A stretch of DNA of 6,492 nt from an uncultured Lachnospiraceae bacterium. Its GTDB lineage: Bacteria > Bacillota > Clostridia > Lachnospirales > Lachnospiraceae. The first letter of the stretch is position 1; every line of letters starts with the position of its first letter. The position numbers and the translations under genes are program-made. This document shows, one piece after another, positions 1 through 6,006 of the stretch. The DNA is taken from assembly GCA_902782625.1 (NCBI GenBank), contig CACZNZ010000090.1, forward strand, positions 1-6,492. Direction: 5' to 3'. The notes beneath the pieces were generated by a model, which saw only the letters and a list, made by a program, of their open reading frames with translations, did not search any database and had not been told where the DNA came from.

Positions 1-2549
1 CTCAGATTACTGTGGATGTTCAAGGCGCTTCTACTGTTGGTGCAGATGAACTGAAGATTATACAAAAGAAAACTGAAGAAGTAACGTCCACGGGAAATAT
101 GAATGACTTTCTTAAGACAGAGTCGAAAAAAGGGATTTATACAGTCTGCTCAAATATTGTATGGCAAAAAGGCAGTGAGTATGACGATGATAATAAATAT
201 ACTTTACAAGAAGACGGGGAGATTCATTTTAAAGAACCCGGAACTTATCAGATTCATGCCAGAGAAAAATATTCTCATGGAAATAACCAATATGCGGATG
301 ATTCTTGTGATGTAATTGCGGGAAAAATAGAACTGTCAGAAGGGTGTAACTTCCTCGATAATGAAGGAGAGGTCATAGAAGACAATATCTTCGCTGGAGG
401 AGATGGTGTTCGAATCCGTTCCAACAGTGGTGAATTTGTCGGGTTTATGGCAACTTACCCAGATGGTAAGCAGGAGATGCTTCTGAGTAAGAAGGAATCA
501 GAAGGGAACACCGCTTTCTTCATCATGCCTGAGATAGGTAAGAATCAGACACTGAAAATCACGGAGTTGACTTCTGCAGTAATTGATAAAGAGATCTATG
601 GAGAGGAGGAAGATGACCAGTGGGATTGCCTGATCCCTGATAAAGATATGCAGGAGATGTATATCGGTAATAAAACCCATCAGAATCCGGAATTCAATCT
701 GAAAGATTGGGTTAAAAATAATGGATATAATGATGAAATATGGGATTCTTATTCCAACGACATGAAATTCTCCATAGAAAAAGTCACAGAGGAAAACCCT
801 GAGGTTGATGATACCTCCTCTGACCAGATTCAAGCTTCTGATACAGATTATAATGAAGTGGAACTTGAGCCAAATAATGAAAATCAATCCCTGATTGAAG
901 ATGACGAAGAAGAGATTGTTGAGAATGTGGATGGAGCCTCCATTTCAGAGGAAAGTAAGCTGAATATCAGTAAGCCCGGCAAATATATTGTAACCGCAAT
1001 TATTACAAAATCACAAGGGTCTGAGAATGTAAAACTGGATAAGAAAAGTGTTTCTTTTACAGTAGATGAGCTGGTAATAGACGAAAAAACTGAGGAAGAG
1101 GTTGTAAAAGAGACTATAGAGGGGAAACCGGACAAGGTTTCTCTGAAGCTGGATGATAACAGAGATGTTGTTGTTCAATGGCAAGGATCATCTGAATGTG
1201 ATGGATATTACGTTGAATACTCTGATAACGAGTCGTTCATTAATGAAAAAAATCAAGAGGAAGAACCTCAGCATCTCAAAATAGATGATGGGTTGAAAGC
1301 AGTTATTACCAAGGATAAACTCGATGAAGATAAACAATGGTATGTGAGAGTGTTTGCTTACAAAGTCAAAGATGGTGTAGAGATTTTCGGAGCACCTACT
1401 TCTGTTGTACCAATTGATTTTGAGCGAATGGATGTAGAGAAAGCAATCCTTGATATTCCAAGCCCGATAACATCTCTGACGGATTCCAGGGAAGCTGTTG
1501 AGAAAGTTCTTGAATCTTTTGATAAGTTGACAGATGATCAAAAGAAGCAGGTTGCAAAAGAAGCAGTGACAAAGGCTGCAGATATTAAAGCAGTATTTGC
1601 AGCAGTTGATGCTATCGAAGCCATCAAAGGAGATGTTGCGGCAGATCTTAAAGTAATTGCAGCAAGTAAGACATATGAAGCATTGAGCGAGTCTCAGCTT
1701 GCCATGCTTTCTGAAGAAGACCGTGCTGTTTTGGAAGAGGCATTATCTAAGCATGAAAGCAGGGTTGCTGAAAAGATTGCTGCCAAAGCAAAAGAAATGA
1801 TCGAAAAGCTTCCGGATGAGGCTGGTATCAAAGATAAAGCACAGGTTGCAGCAGCTAGAGCAGCCTTTAATGTCTATGAAAAGATGTCATCCAGAATGAA
1901 GAAAGCTGTAAAAGATTTTGCGGCTGATGTTCTGAAAAAGAAACTGGAGGCAGCAGAAGCAAAGATCAAAGCAATTGAAGACGCATTGAATAAGAAACCT
2001 GCACAGGAGCCGGTTAAGACTGTCAAAGTGTCCAGGATCAAACTGACAGGAATTTCCAAGAAGATTGCTGCAGGAAAGAAGATAAAGTTAAAAGCAATCG
2101 TTCTTCCTGCCAATGCATCCAATAAGAAACTTAAATGGACATCCAGTAATAAGAAGATCGCAACGGTAACACAGACTGGCTTAGTGAAAGTAAAGAAAAA
2201 GACTGGTGGCAGGTCAGTTAAAATCATTGCTGCTTCCACTGACGGTTCTAAAGTCAAAGCTGTATGGAAAATTAAATCAATGAAAGGGCGTGTCAAGAGC
2301 ATCCGAATCAAGGGGGCAAAGAAGACGCTCAAAACCGGTAAGACCTTGAAACTTAAAGCGGAAGTGAAAGCGACCAAAGGGGCAAATAAAAAGATCAAAT
2401 GGATTTCTTCCAATAAGAAATATGCTACGGTAACGTCTTCAGGCATGGTGAGAGCGACAAAAGCCGGCAAAGGCAAGACGGTCAGGATAACTGCCATGGC
2501 TACTGATGGAACTAACAAGAAGAAAGTATGTAAGATTAAGATCAAATAA
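1..2549 (+). CDS. Modular FN3/BIG2-domain surface protein, 5' partial
   Basis: The reading frame is open to the left edge (first full codon at 3). The GTG at 12 has no ribosome binding site or signal peptide after it and is probably an internal valine, so this is the C-terminal 848 residues of a longer protein. Numbering from the codon at 12: residues 1-255 are beta-rich and unrecognised; 260-310 form a very acidic linker (20 Asp/Glu, no Lys/Arg); about 311-352 is an Ig-like strand pattern (KPGKYIVTAI); 372-467 resembles fibronectin type III (VVVQW, GYYVEYS, WYVRVFAYKV); 478-652 holds three alanine/lysine-rich helical repeats; 671-755 and 759-845 are tandem BIG2 domains (KWTSSNKKIATVT, KWISSNKKYATVT). 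The BIG2 part is strongly basic and ends at the stop with no LPXTG motif, membrane segment or other anchor. A role as an extracellular adhesin or structural protein is inferred from domains only; no catalytic motif is visible. It is probably co-transcribed with the next gene. Confidence 0.85.
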   Translation, partial: QITVDVQGASTVGADELKIIQKKTEEVTSTGNMNDFLKTESKKGIYTVCSNIVWQKGSEYDDDNKYTLQEDGEIHFKEPGTYQIHAREKYSHGNNQYADDSCDVIAGKIELSEGCNFLDNEGEVIEDNIFAGGDGVRIRSNSGEFVGFMATYPDGKQEMLLSKKESEGNTAFFIMPEIGKNQTLKITELTSAVIDKEIYGEEEDDQWDCLIPDKDMQEMYIGNKTHQNPEFNLKDWVKNNGYNDEIWDSYSNDMKFSIEKVTEENPEVDDTSSDQIQASDTDYNEVELEPNNENQSLIEDDEEEIVENVDGASISEESKLNISKPGKYIVTAIITKSQGSENVKLDKKSVSFTVDELVIDEKTEEEVVKETIEGKPDKVSLKLDDNRDVVVQWQGSSECDGYYVEYSDNESFINEKNQEEEPQHLKIDDGLKAVITKDKLDEDKQWYVRVFAYKVKDGVEIFGAPTSVVPIDFERMDVEKAILDIPSPITSLTDSREAVEKVLESFDKLTDDQKKQVAKEAVTKAADIKAVFAAVDAIEAIKGDVAADLKVIAASKTYEALSESQLAMLSEEDRAVLEEALSKHESRVAEKIAAKAKEMIEKLPDEAGIKDKAQVAAARAAFNVYEKMSSRMKKAVKDFAADVLKKKLEAAEAKIKAIEDALNKKPAQEPVKTVKVSRIKLTGISKKIAAGKKIKLKAIVLPANASNKKLKWTSSNKKIATVTQTGLVKVKKKTGGRSVKIIAASTDGSKVKAVWKIKSMKGRVKSIRIKGAKKTLKTGKTLKLKAEVKATKGANKKIKWISSNKKYATVTSSGMVRATKAGKGKTVRITAMATDGTNKKKVCKIKIK
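1443..1967 (+). repeat. Three degenerate helical repeats within the first surface protein
   Basis: Three protein-level repeats of about 55-60 residues span roughly 1443-1607, 1608-1778 and 1785-1967. Each is predicted mostly helical, with a central (Y/F)-x-x-(L/M)-(T/S) motif followed by a charged helix: ESFDKLTDDQKKQV, YEALSESQLAMLSEEDRAVL and YEKMSSRMKKAV. The third (AAARAAFNVYEKMSS, then LEAAEAKI) is closest to the helical-bundle spacer repeats of Firmicutes surface proteins (pattern ARAAYDALT..QK.LV....L..AEAKI). They probably act as a stalk between the FN3-like domain and the BIG2 domains. Divergence is high, so the DNA is not an evident direct repeat. Confidence 0.6.
2022..2546 (+). repeat. 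Tandem BIG2 domains at the C-terminus of the first surface protein
   Basis: Two adjacent copies of a bacterial Ig-like group 2 domain lie at about 2022-2279 and 2286-2546. They align along their whole length: I.LTG/IKGAKK at the start, GK.(I/L)KLKA, NKK(L/I)KW.SSNKK.ATVT..G.V, then a closing TDG.(N)KK(V) strand. Conservation at the protein level is good and at the DNA level moderate, which indicates an old tandem duplication. By hand count the 175 residues from 671 contain 47 Lys and 6 Arg against 3 acidic residues. Confidence 0.8.
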
Positions 2550-2570
2550 CGTACATTCTATTACAAAGAG

Positions 2571-2576
2571 AAGGAG
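2571..2576 (+). promoter_or_regulatory. Ribosome binding site of the second surface protein
   Basis: AAGGAG lies 9 bases before the ATG at 2586, in the 36-base gap after the first gene's stop. It fixes the start codon, which is followed at once by a signal peptide. No hairpin terminator or convincing promoter fits in the gap, which supports co-transcription of the two surface-protein genes. Confidence 0.8.
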
Positions 2577-2585
2577 ATATTTACA

Positions 2586-4760
2586 ATGAAAAAAGAATTA
2601 AAAGGGGCAGCCATAGTAATCTCCCTGCTTTTTGCCTTGGGATTTATGTTTCTTTTTTCTCCTGACATCTATGCAGAGGATAACCTGCTTAAAATTGGGT
2701 CTACCGGCATGAAAGAGACATATGAGTATAATCCATTTGCCAATCGATTCATGATGAGCGATTCAGAGAATAATCCGATAGCCAATAAAGATGTAACAAT
2801 TACGTTGTTTGCTGCTGATGGAGTGACTGTGGTCAAACCGGCACAATCAGTAAAAACTACAGTTTCCGGATACTATAAATATTATTTTTATACTACAAAT
2901 AATAAGGTTGAGCCTGGTAAGTATAAAATAAAATATGAAATCGAAGGATTTGAGACTTTGGAAAAAGAAATCAATATAGTTCCCGGAAAATACAATACTT
3001 TTTCTTTTGATGGATCTCCAACAACGATCACTCAGGATGATATTGATGAAGAGAAAGAGATTGCATTTACTCTTACGGCAGAAAGAGAACCGGAAGTTAC
3101 GGAAGGTCAGATTGCAATTTATCTGGATAATGATGAAACCCCTTTAAAGACACAGACTGTAAGTGAAACTTCAAGTGAAAAGATTACGGTTAGTATAAAC
3201 TCAAATGAGTTCTCTTTTGACAATCCAACTCATAAGCTGAAAGCGATCTATTCAACAACAGCTGGAAGTGATGGAAAAACAAATTATGAGGAATGTAGTA
3301 CCGAGTTTACCTTTCACATTAAAAATGGGGAAATCTCATCTACATCTTTTCCGGATTCGTACCAGTATAATGCACAGGGAAGTGTATTTCGACTGTATGA
3401 GTTAAGCGAAGAAGATTCTTCTGAAACTATGATTACCAATAAACCATTAACAATTACCATAGAAGATCTAGATGAGGAGAAAGAGCCAACAGTTATTAGT
3501 AAGACGATTCAGAAGAATGGTAATCTGATATTTCTTAAAAATACTGTATTTCCAGGCAGATACAGATTCACATTTAAGATTAAGGGGTATACTCCATATA
3601 CTCAGGAAATTAAAGTAACAAAAGGAAAATTTAAAAGCTTTGTTCTTTCTATGAAAAAGAATGAATATGTCTGCAACAGTCTTATTGACGTGAAATTAAA
3701 TGCAGAAAGATCAAAAAGAATTAATGCAGGCTTCATAACATTCACGATAGACAAAGAAGACTTTGAAAGTATTAATCTTAATGAAGAAGATCATATGGAA
3801 GGATTTGAACTCTCCATCGATTCAAAGGATTTAGAATTAGAACCTGGGAAACATACCATTGTGGCACATTACGAGGACTTGGACGAGAACTATGAAACGG
3901 TTGATTCAAAAGTCACCTTCACCATTGCCCATTCCTGGGATGAAGGAAAGGTTACCAAAGAGGCAACCTGTACCGAGGATGGAGAAAAGGTCTACAAATG
4001 TATTGGTGGTTGTGGAGAGACTAAGATAGAAGTATTGAAAGCGGGGCATAAGCCGGTGAAGGATCCGGCTGTTGCTGCCACCTACACTGCTACCGGTCTT
4101 ACCGAAGGAAGTCATTGTTCCGTATGTAAGCAAGTACTGAAAGCACAGCAGGTGATTCCGATGCTGACAAAGCCTGCGACTCCAGCTAAGAAGCCTGCGA
4201 AAGTGGTTGAGAAACCCAGACTGTTCGCACAGGTGAAAAAGTCAACAAAGACATCCAACAAGATTACATGGAAGAAGGTCAAAGGTGCCAACCAGTATGT
4301 TGTCTATGGTAACAAATGCGGTGATTCCTATGGCTATAAGAAGATTGCTACGGTTAAGAAGACTACCTTTAATCACAAGAAGCTTCTGACAGGCAGGTGC
4401 TATAAGTACCGTGTAGTTGCTTACAAAGTCAAAGGAAAGAAGAAAACCAAGCTTTCCACATCCAGAACCATCCACGGATGTACTCTAGGCGGTGCAGTAG
4501 GTAATTGTAAGAGTATCAGGATCAATAAGACCAAAGTTTCTCTGAAAGTCAAAAAGACATTTGCGATCAAAGCCACGGAGATTATCTCCAAGAAGAAGAT
4601 AGCATTCCACCATCGTCCGTTTGCCTATGAAACCAGCAACAAAAAAGTTGCCACGGTTTCTGCAACCGGCAAGATCAAAGCAGTCGGTAAAGGGAAGTGC
4701 AAGATCTATGTCTATGCACAGAACGGAAAATATAAGACTGTCTATGTGACGGTGAAATAG
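2586..4760 (+). CDS. Secreted modular Ig-like/FN3/BIG2 protein with Cys/His-rich segment
   Basis: This is a complete 724-residue protein. Residues 1-30 are a signal peptide (MKKELKG basic start, hydrophobic core, likely cleavage after IYA at 30), so it is exported. Residues 34-246 and 248-448 are two copies of a two-domain module. In each, the first domain looks like a Cna-B/carboxypeptidase-regulatory beta fold (PGKYKIKYEIEGFE, PGRYRFTFKIKGYT). The second resembles Ig-like repeats of the Big_3/Big_5 type (FTLTAERE...LKAIY, VKLNAERS...IVAHY). Residues 449-525 form a Cys/His-rich segment (HSWDEGKVTKEATC, CIGGC, GH, CSVC) of a kind frequent in clostridial surface proteins. A Pro/Lys/Ala linker (527-545) leads to an FN3-like domain (about 543-629; ITWKKVKGANQYVVY, YKYRVVAYKV) and a terminal BIG2 domain (641-724; TSNKKVATVSATGKIKAVGKGKC). 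No LPXTG, SLH or C-terminal membrane anchor is seen. Cell-surface or matrix binding is inferred; no enzyme motif is visible. Confidence 0.88.
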   Translation: MKKELKGAAIVISLLFALGFMFLFSPDIYAEDNLLKIGSTGMKETYEYNPFANRFMMSDSENNPIANKDVTITLFAADGVTVVKPAQSVKTTVSGYYKYYFYTTNNKVEPGKYKIKYEIEGFETLEKEINIVPGKYNTFSFDGSPTTITQDDIDEEKEIAFTLTAEREPEVTEGQIAIYLDNDETPLKTQTVSETSSEKITVSINSNEFSFDNPTHKLKAIYSTTAGSDGKTNYEECSTEFTFHIKNGEISSTSFPDSYQYNAQGSVFRLYELSEEDSSETMITNKPLTITIEDLDEEKEPTVISKTIQKNGNLIFLKNTVFPGRYRFTFKIKGYTPYTQEIKVTKGKFKSFVLSMKKNEYVCNSLIDVKLNAERSKRINAGFITFTIDKEDFESINLNEEDHMEGFELSIDSKDLELEPGKHTIVAHYEDLDENYETVDSKVTFTIAHSWDEGKVTKEATCTEDGEKVYKCIGGCGETKIEVLKAGHKPVKDPAVAATYTATGLTEGSHCSVCKQVLKAQQVIPMLTKPATPAKKPAKVVEKPRLFAQVKKSTKTSNKITWKKVKGANQYVVYGNKCGDSYGYKKIATVKKTTFNHKKLLTGRCYKYRVVAYKVKGKKKTKLSTSRTIHGCTLGGAVGNCKSIRINKTKVSLKVKKTFAIKATEIISKKKIAFHHRPFAYETSNKKVATVSATGKIKAVGKGKCKIYVYAQNGKYKTVYVTVK
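2685..3929 (+). repeat. Duplicated two-domain Ig-like module in the second surface protein
   Basis: Copy A covers about 2685-3323 and copy B about 3327-3929. The best-aligned parts are VEPGKYKIKYEIEGF / VFPGRYRFTFKIKGY, then KEINIVPGKYNTFSF / QEIKVTKGKFKSFVL, then IAFTLTAERE / IDVKLNAERS, and the closing STEFTFHIK / DSKVTFTIAH. The order of both domains is kept, so the duplicated unit was the pair. Protein similarity is clear but DNA identity is low, so the event is old. Confidence 0.7.
3930..4160 (+). other. Cys/His-rich segment, possible metal-binding or disulphide-stabilised domain
   Basis: Residues 449-525 of the second surface protein carry H449, C462, C472, C476, H488, H510, C511 and C514. 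They are arranged as an HSW...ATC...Y.C...CG...GH unit followed by a second, partial unit (ATYTATGLTEGSHCSVC). The pattern matches a repeat often found in clostridial surface proteins. The first pair is C-x3-C (CIGGC) rather than the commoner C-x2-C, while the second pair is C-x2-C. The ligand or bonding state is unknown. Confidence 0.55.
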
Positions 4761-4787
4761 CTGGGTTAGCTTAAACAAAACATGGTG

Positions 4788-4826
4788 CTGCCACAGCGAT
4801 CATATTGCTGTGGCAGTTTTATTTTT
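4788..4826 (+). terminator. Intrinsic terminator after the surface-protein genes
   Basis: CTGCCACAGC (4788-4797) pairs perfectly with GCTGTGGCAG (4807-4816). Three further pairs (one G-U) leave a tight CAT loop. TTTTATTTTT (4817-4826) follows immediately. It sits 27 bases after the stop codon and closes the first transcription unit. Confidence 0.93.
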
Positions 4827-4871
4827 GTGCATGATTCCTAAGAACATAATAGAAAAATACTTTTGGATATG

Positions 4872-4900
4872 TTGCTATATTCCTGCTAATTGTGTAAAAT
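4872..4900 (+). promoter_or_regulatory. Predicted sigma-A (sigma-70 type) promoter of the dhaK-dhaL unit
   Basis: The -35 box is TTGCTA (4872-4877; 4 of 6 match TTGACA) and the -10 box is TAAAAT (4895-4900; 5 of 6 match TATAAT), with an ideal 17-base spacer in AT-rich DNA. The predicted start of transcription is near 4906-4908, giving a leader of about 60 bases before the dhaK start. It lies downstream of the terminator at 4788-4826, as expected for a new unit. Confidence 0.65.
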
Positions 4901-4921
4901 ATAAGTAGCTTATTGTTTGTT

Positions 4922-4938
4922 GTCCGGCTGTGCCGGAC
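4922..4938 (+). promoter_or_regulatory. GC-rich perfect inverted repeat in the dhaK leader
   Basis: GTCCGGC (4922-4928) and GCCGGAC (4932-4938) form a perfect 7-bp inverted repeat around TGT, standing out in AT-rich surroundings. It begins about 15 bases after the predicted transcription start and ends 17 bases before the AAGGAGG of dhaK. It could be an operator for a dimeric repressor or an RNA hairpin acting on translation or transcript stability. A run of six T (4950-4955) follows, but 11 bases away, which is too far for a standard terminator. The structure is seen; the function is inference. Confidence 0.5.
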
Positions 4939-4955
4939 GTTGCAAAACATTTTTT

Positions 4956-4962
4956 AAGGAGG
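4956..4962 (+). promoter_or_regulatory. Ribosome binding site that decides the dhaK start
   Basis: AAGGAGG lies 7 bases before the ATG at 4970 but only 4 bases before the in-frame GTG at 4967. The spacing favours the ATG, giving MAKIKRLFND as the N-terminus. Confidence 0.85.
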
Positions 4963-4969
4963 TATTGTG

Positions 4970-5986
4970 ATGGCAAAGATTAAAAGATTATTCAACGATC
5001 CCTATGATATCGTGGAAGAGATGATCGAGGGTTACGTCGGAGCTCACAAAGAATATGTGAAAATGTGTGATCTCGATGAAGCACAGGGCAGAGTTGTCAT
5101 TGCTAATGATGCGGGAACCAGAGATAAGGTTGGTGTAATCATTGGTGGCGGTTCCGGACATGAGCCACTCTTTATTGGTTATGTCGGGGAAGACTTTGCA
5201 GATGGCGTTGTAATCGGCAATATCAATACATCTCCAGCACCGGATCCATGTTATGCAGCTGCGAAAGCATGTGACAATGGCAAAGGCTGTATCTATCTGT
5301 ATGGTAATTATGCAGGTGATGTCATGAATTTCGATATGGGTGCAGAGCAGGCAGATGAGGAAGATGATATTCGTGTTGAGACCGTACTGGTTACCGACGA
5401 TGTGGTTTCTTCTGAGAATATTGCAGACCGCCGTGGTATTGCCGGTGATTTCTTCGTATTCAAGGTTGCAGGTGCAAAGGCAGCTACCGGTGCTGATCTT
5501 GACGATGTTGTTGCAGCAGCGAATAAAGCGAATGATAACACTCGTTCCATGGGTGTTGCTATGAGTTCTGCTACACTTCCGGCTAAGGGAGATGTCATTT
5601 TTGAACTTCCGGATGGTGACATGGAAATTGGTATGGGTATCCATGGTGAGCCTGGTGTCAGACGTGGCAAGATCGAGGAAGCTGACAAGGTAATCGATGA
5701 GATCATGGATCCGATTCTGAAAGATCTTCCTTTCGTGGAGGGCGATGAAGTTTATGTTCTGATCAACAGCCTTGGCGCTACTCCGCTTATGGATCTTCAT
5801 GTATGTTACAGAAGAGTTGCTCAGATTCTTGATGAGAAGGGAATCAAAGTTTATAAAGCACTCGTTGGACCGTTTGCTTGTTCCATGGATATGGCAGGTA
5901 TGTCTGTAACACTGATGAAACTGGATGATGAACTGAAAGAACTGATGGATGCTCCTTGTGACACACCATACTTCACACAGAAATAG
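4970..5986 (+). CDS. dhaK: Dihydroxyacetone kinase family, substrate-binding subunit DhaK
   Basis: This 338-residue protein is close in length to known DhaK subunits (about 330-356). DhaK binds dihydroxyacetone or a related keto-sugar as a hemiaminal on a histidine, and DhaL supplies the phosphoryl group; the enzyme is cytoplasmic. Family hallmarks are visible: GGGSGHEP (59-66) with H64, matching His56 of the E. coli protein; NYAGDVMNF (113-121) with D117, matching Asp109; GIHGEPG (223-229) with H225, matching the covalent His218; and NSLGATPL (266-273). The stretch RRGIAGDFFVFKVAGA (154-169) with NYAGDVMNF resembles a DhaK-like subfamily found beside sugar-catabolism genes in many bacteria, some members of which act on tetruloses such as erythrulose, so the true substrate is open. 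No signal peptide is present. It is the first gene of a unit with its own promoter and leader hairpin, followed 20 bases later by dhaL. Confidence 0.93.
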   Translation: MAKIKRLFNDPYDIVEEMIEGYVGAHKEYVKMCDLDEAQGRVVIANDAGTRDKVGVIIGGGSGHEPLFIGYVGEDFADGVVIGNINTSPAPDPCYAAAKACDNGKGCIYLYGNYAGDVMNFDMGAEQADEEDDIRVETVLVTDDVVSSENIADRRGIAGDFFVFKVAGAKAATGADLDDVVAAANKANDNTRSMGVAMSSATLPAKGDVIFELPDGDMEIGMGIHGEPGVRRGKIEEADKVIDEIMDPILKDLPFVEGDEVYVLINSLGATPLMDLHVCYRRVAQILDEKGIKVYKALVGPFACSMDMAGMSVTLMKLDDELKELMDAPCDTPYFTQK

Positions 5987-6006
5987 ACATAAGAGGATTA
6001 GGAATC

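Noticed and set aside
498..1135. Antisense open frames opposite the first surface protein
   Set aside because: Low-complexity Ile/Ser-rich translations with no ribosome binding site; they are shadows of the + strand gene.
1874..2545. Antisense open frame of 223 codons opposite the BIG2 domains
   Set aside because: It mirrors the Lys-rich AAG/AAA codons of the real gene, producing Phe/Leu-rich sequence, and has no recognisable domain. The + strand frame has clear BIG2 homology.
4921..4955. Palindrome plus T-run as a second intrinsic terminator or attenuator
   Set aside because: The T-run begins 11 bases after the stem and directly precedes the dhaK ribosome binding site, so it does not have the geometry of an intrinsic terminator.
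4827..4969. Catabolite-repression (cre) site or riboswitch in the dhaK leader
   Set aside because: No match to the cre consensus (TGWAANCGNTNWCA) was found by eye, and the leader of about 60 bases is too short for a known riboswitch class.
4988..5800. Antisense open frame of 270 codons opposite dhaK
   Set aside because: The composition is rich in Ile, Cys and His with no family resemblance. The + strand encodes an intact DhaK with all key residues.
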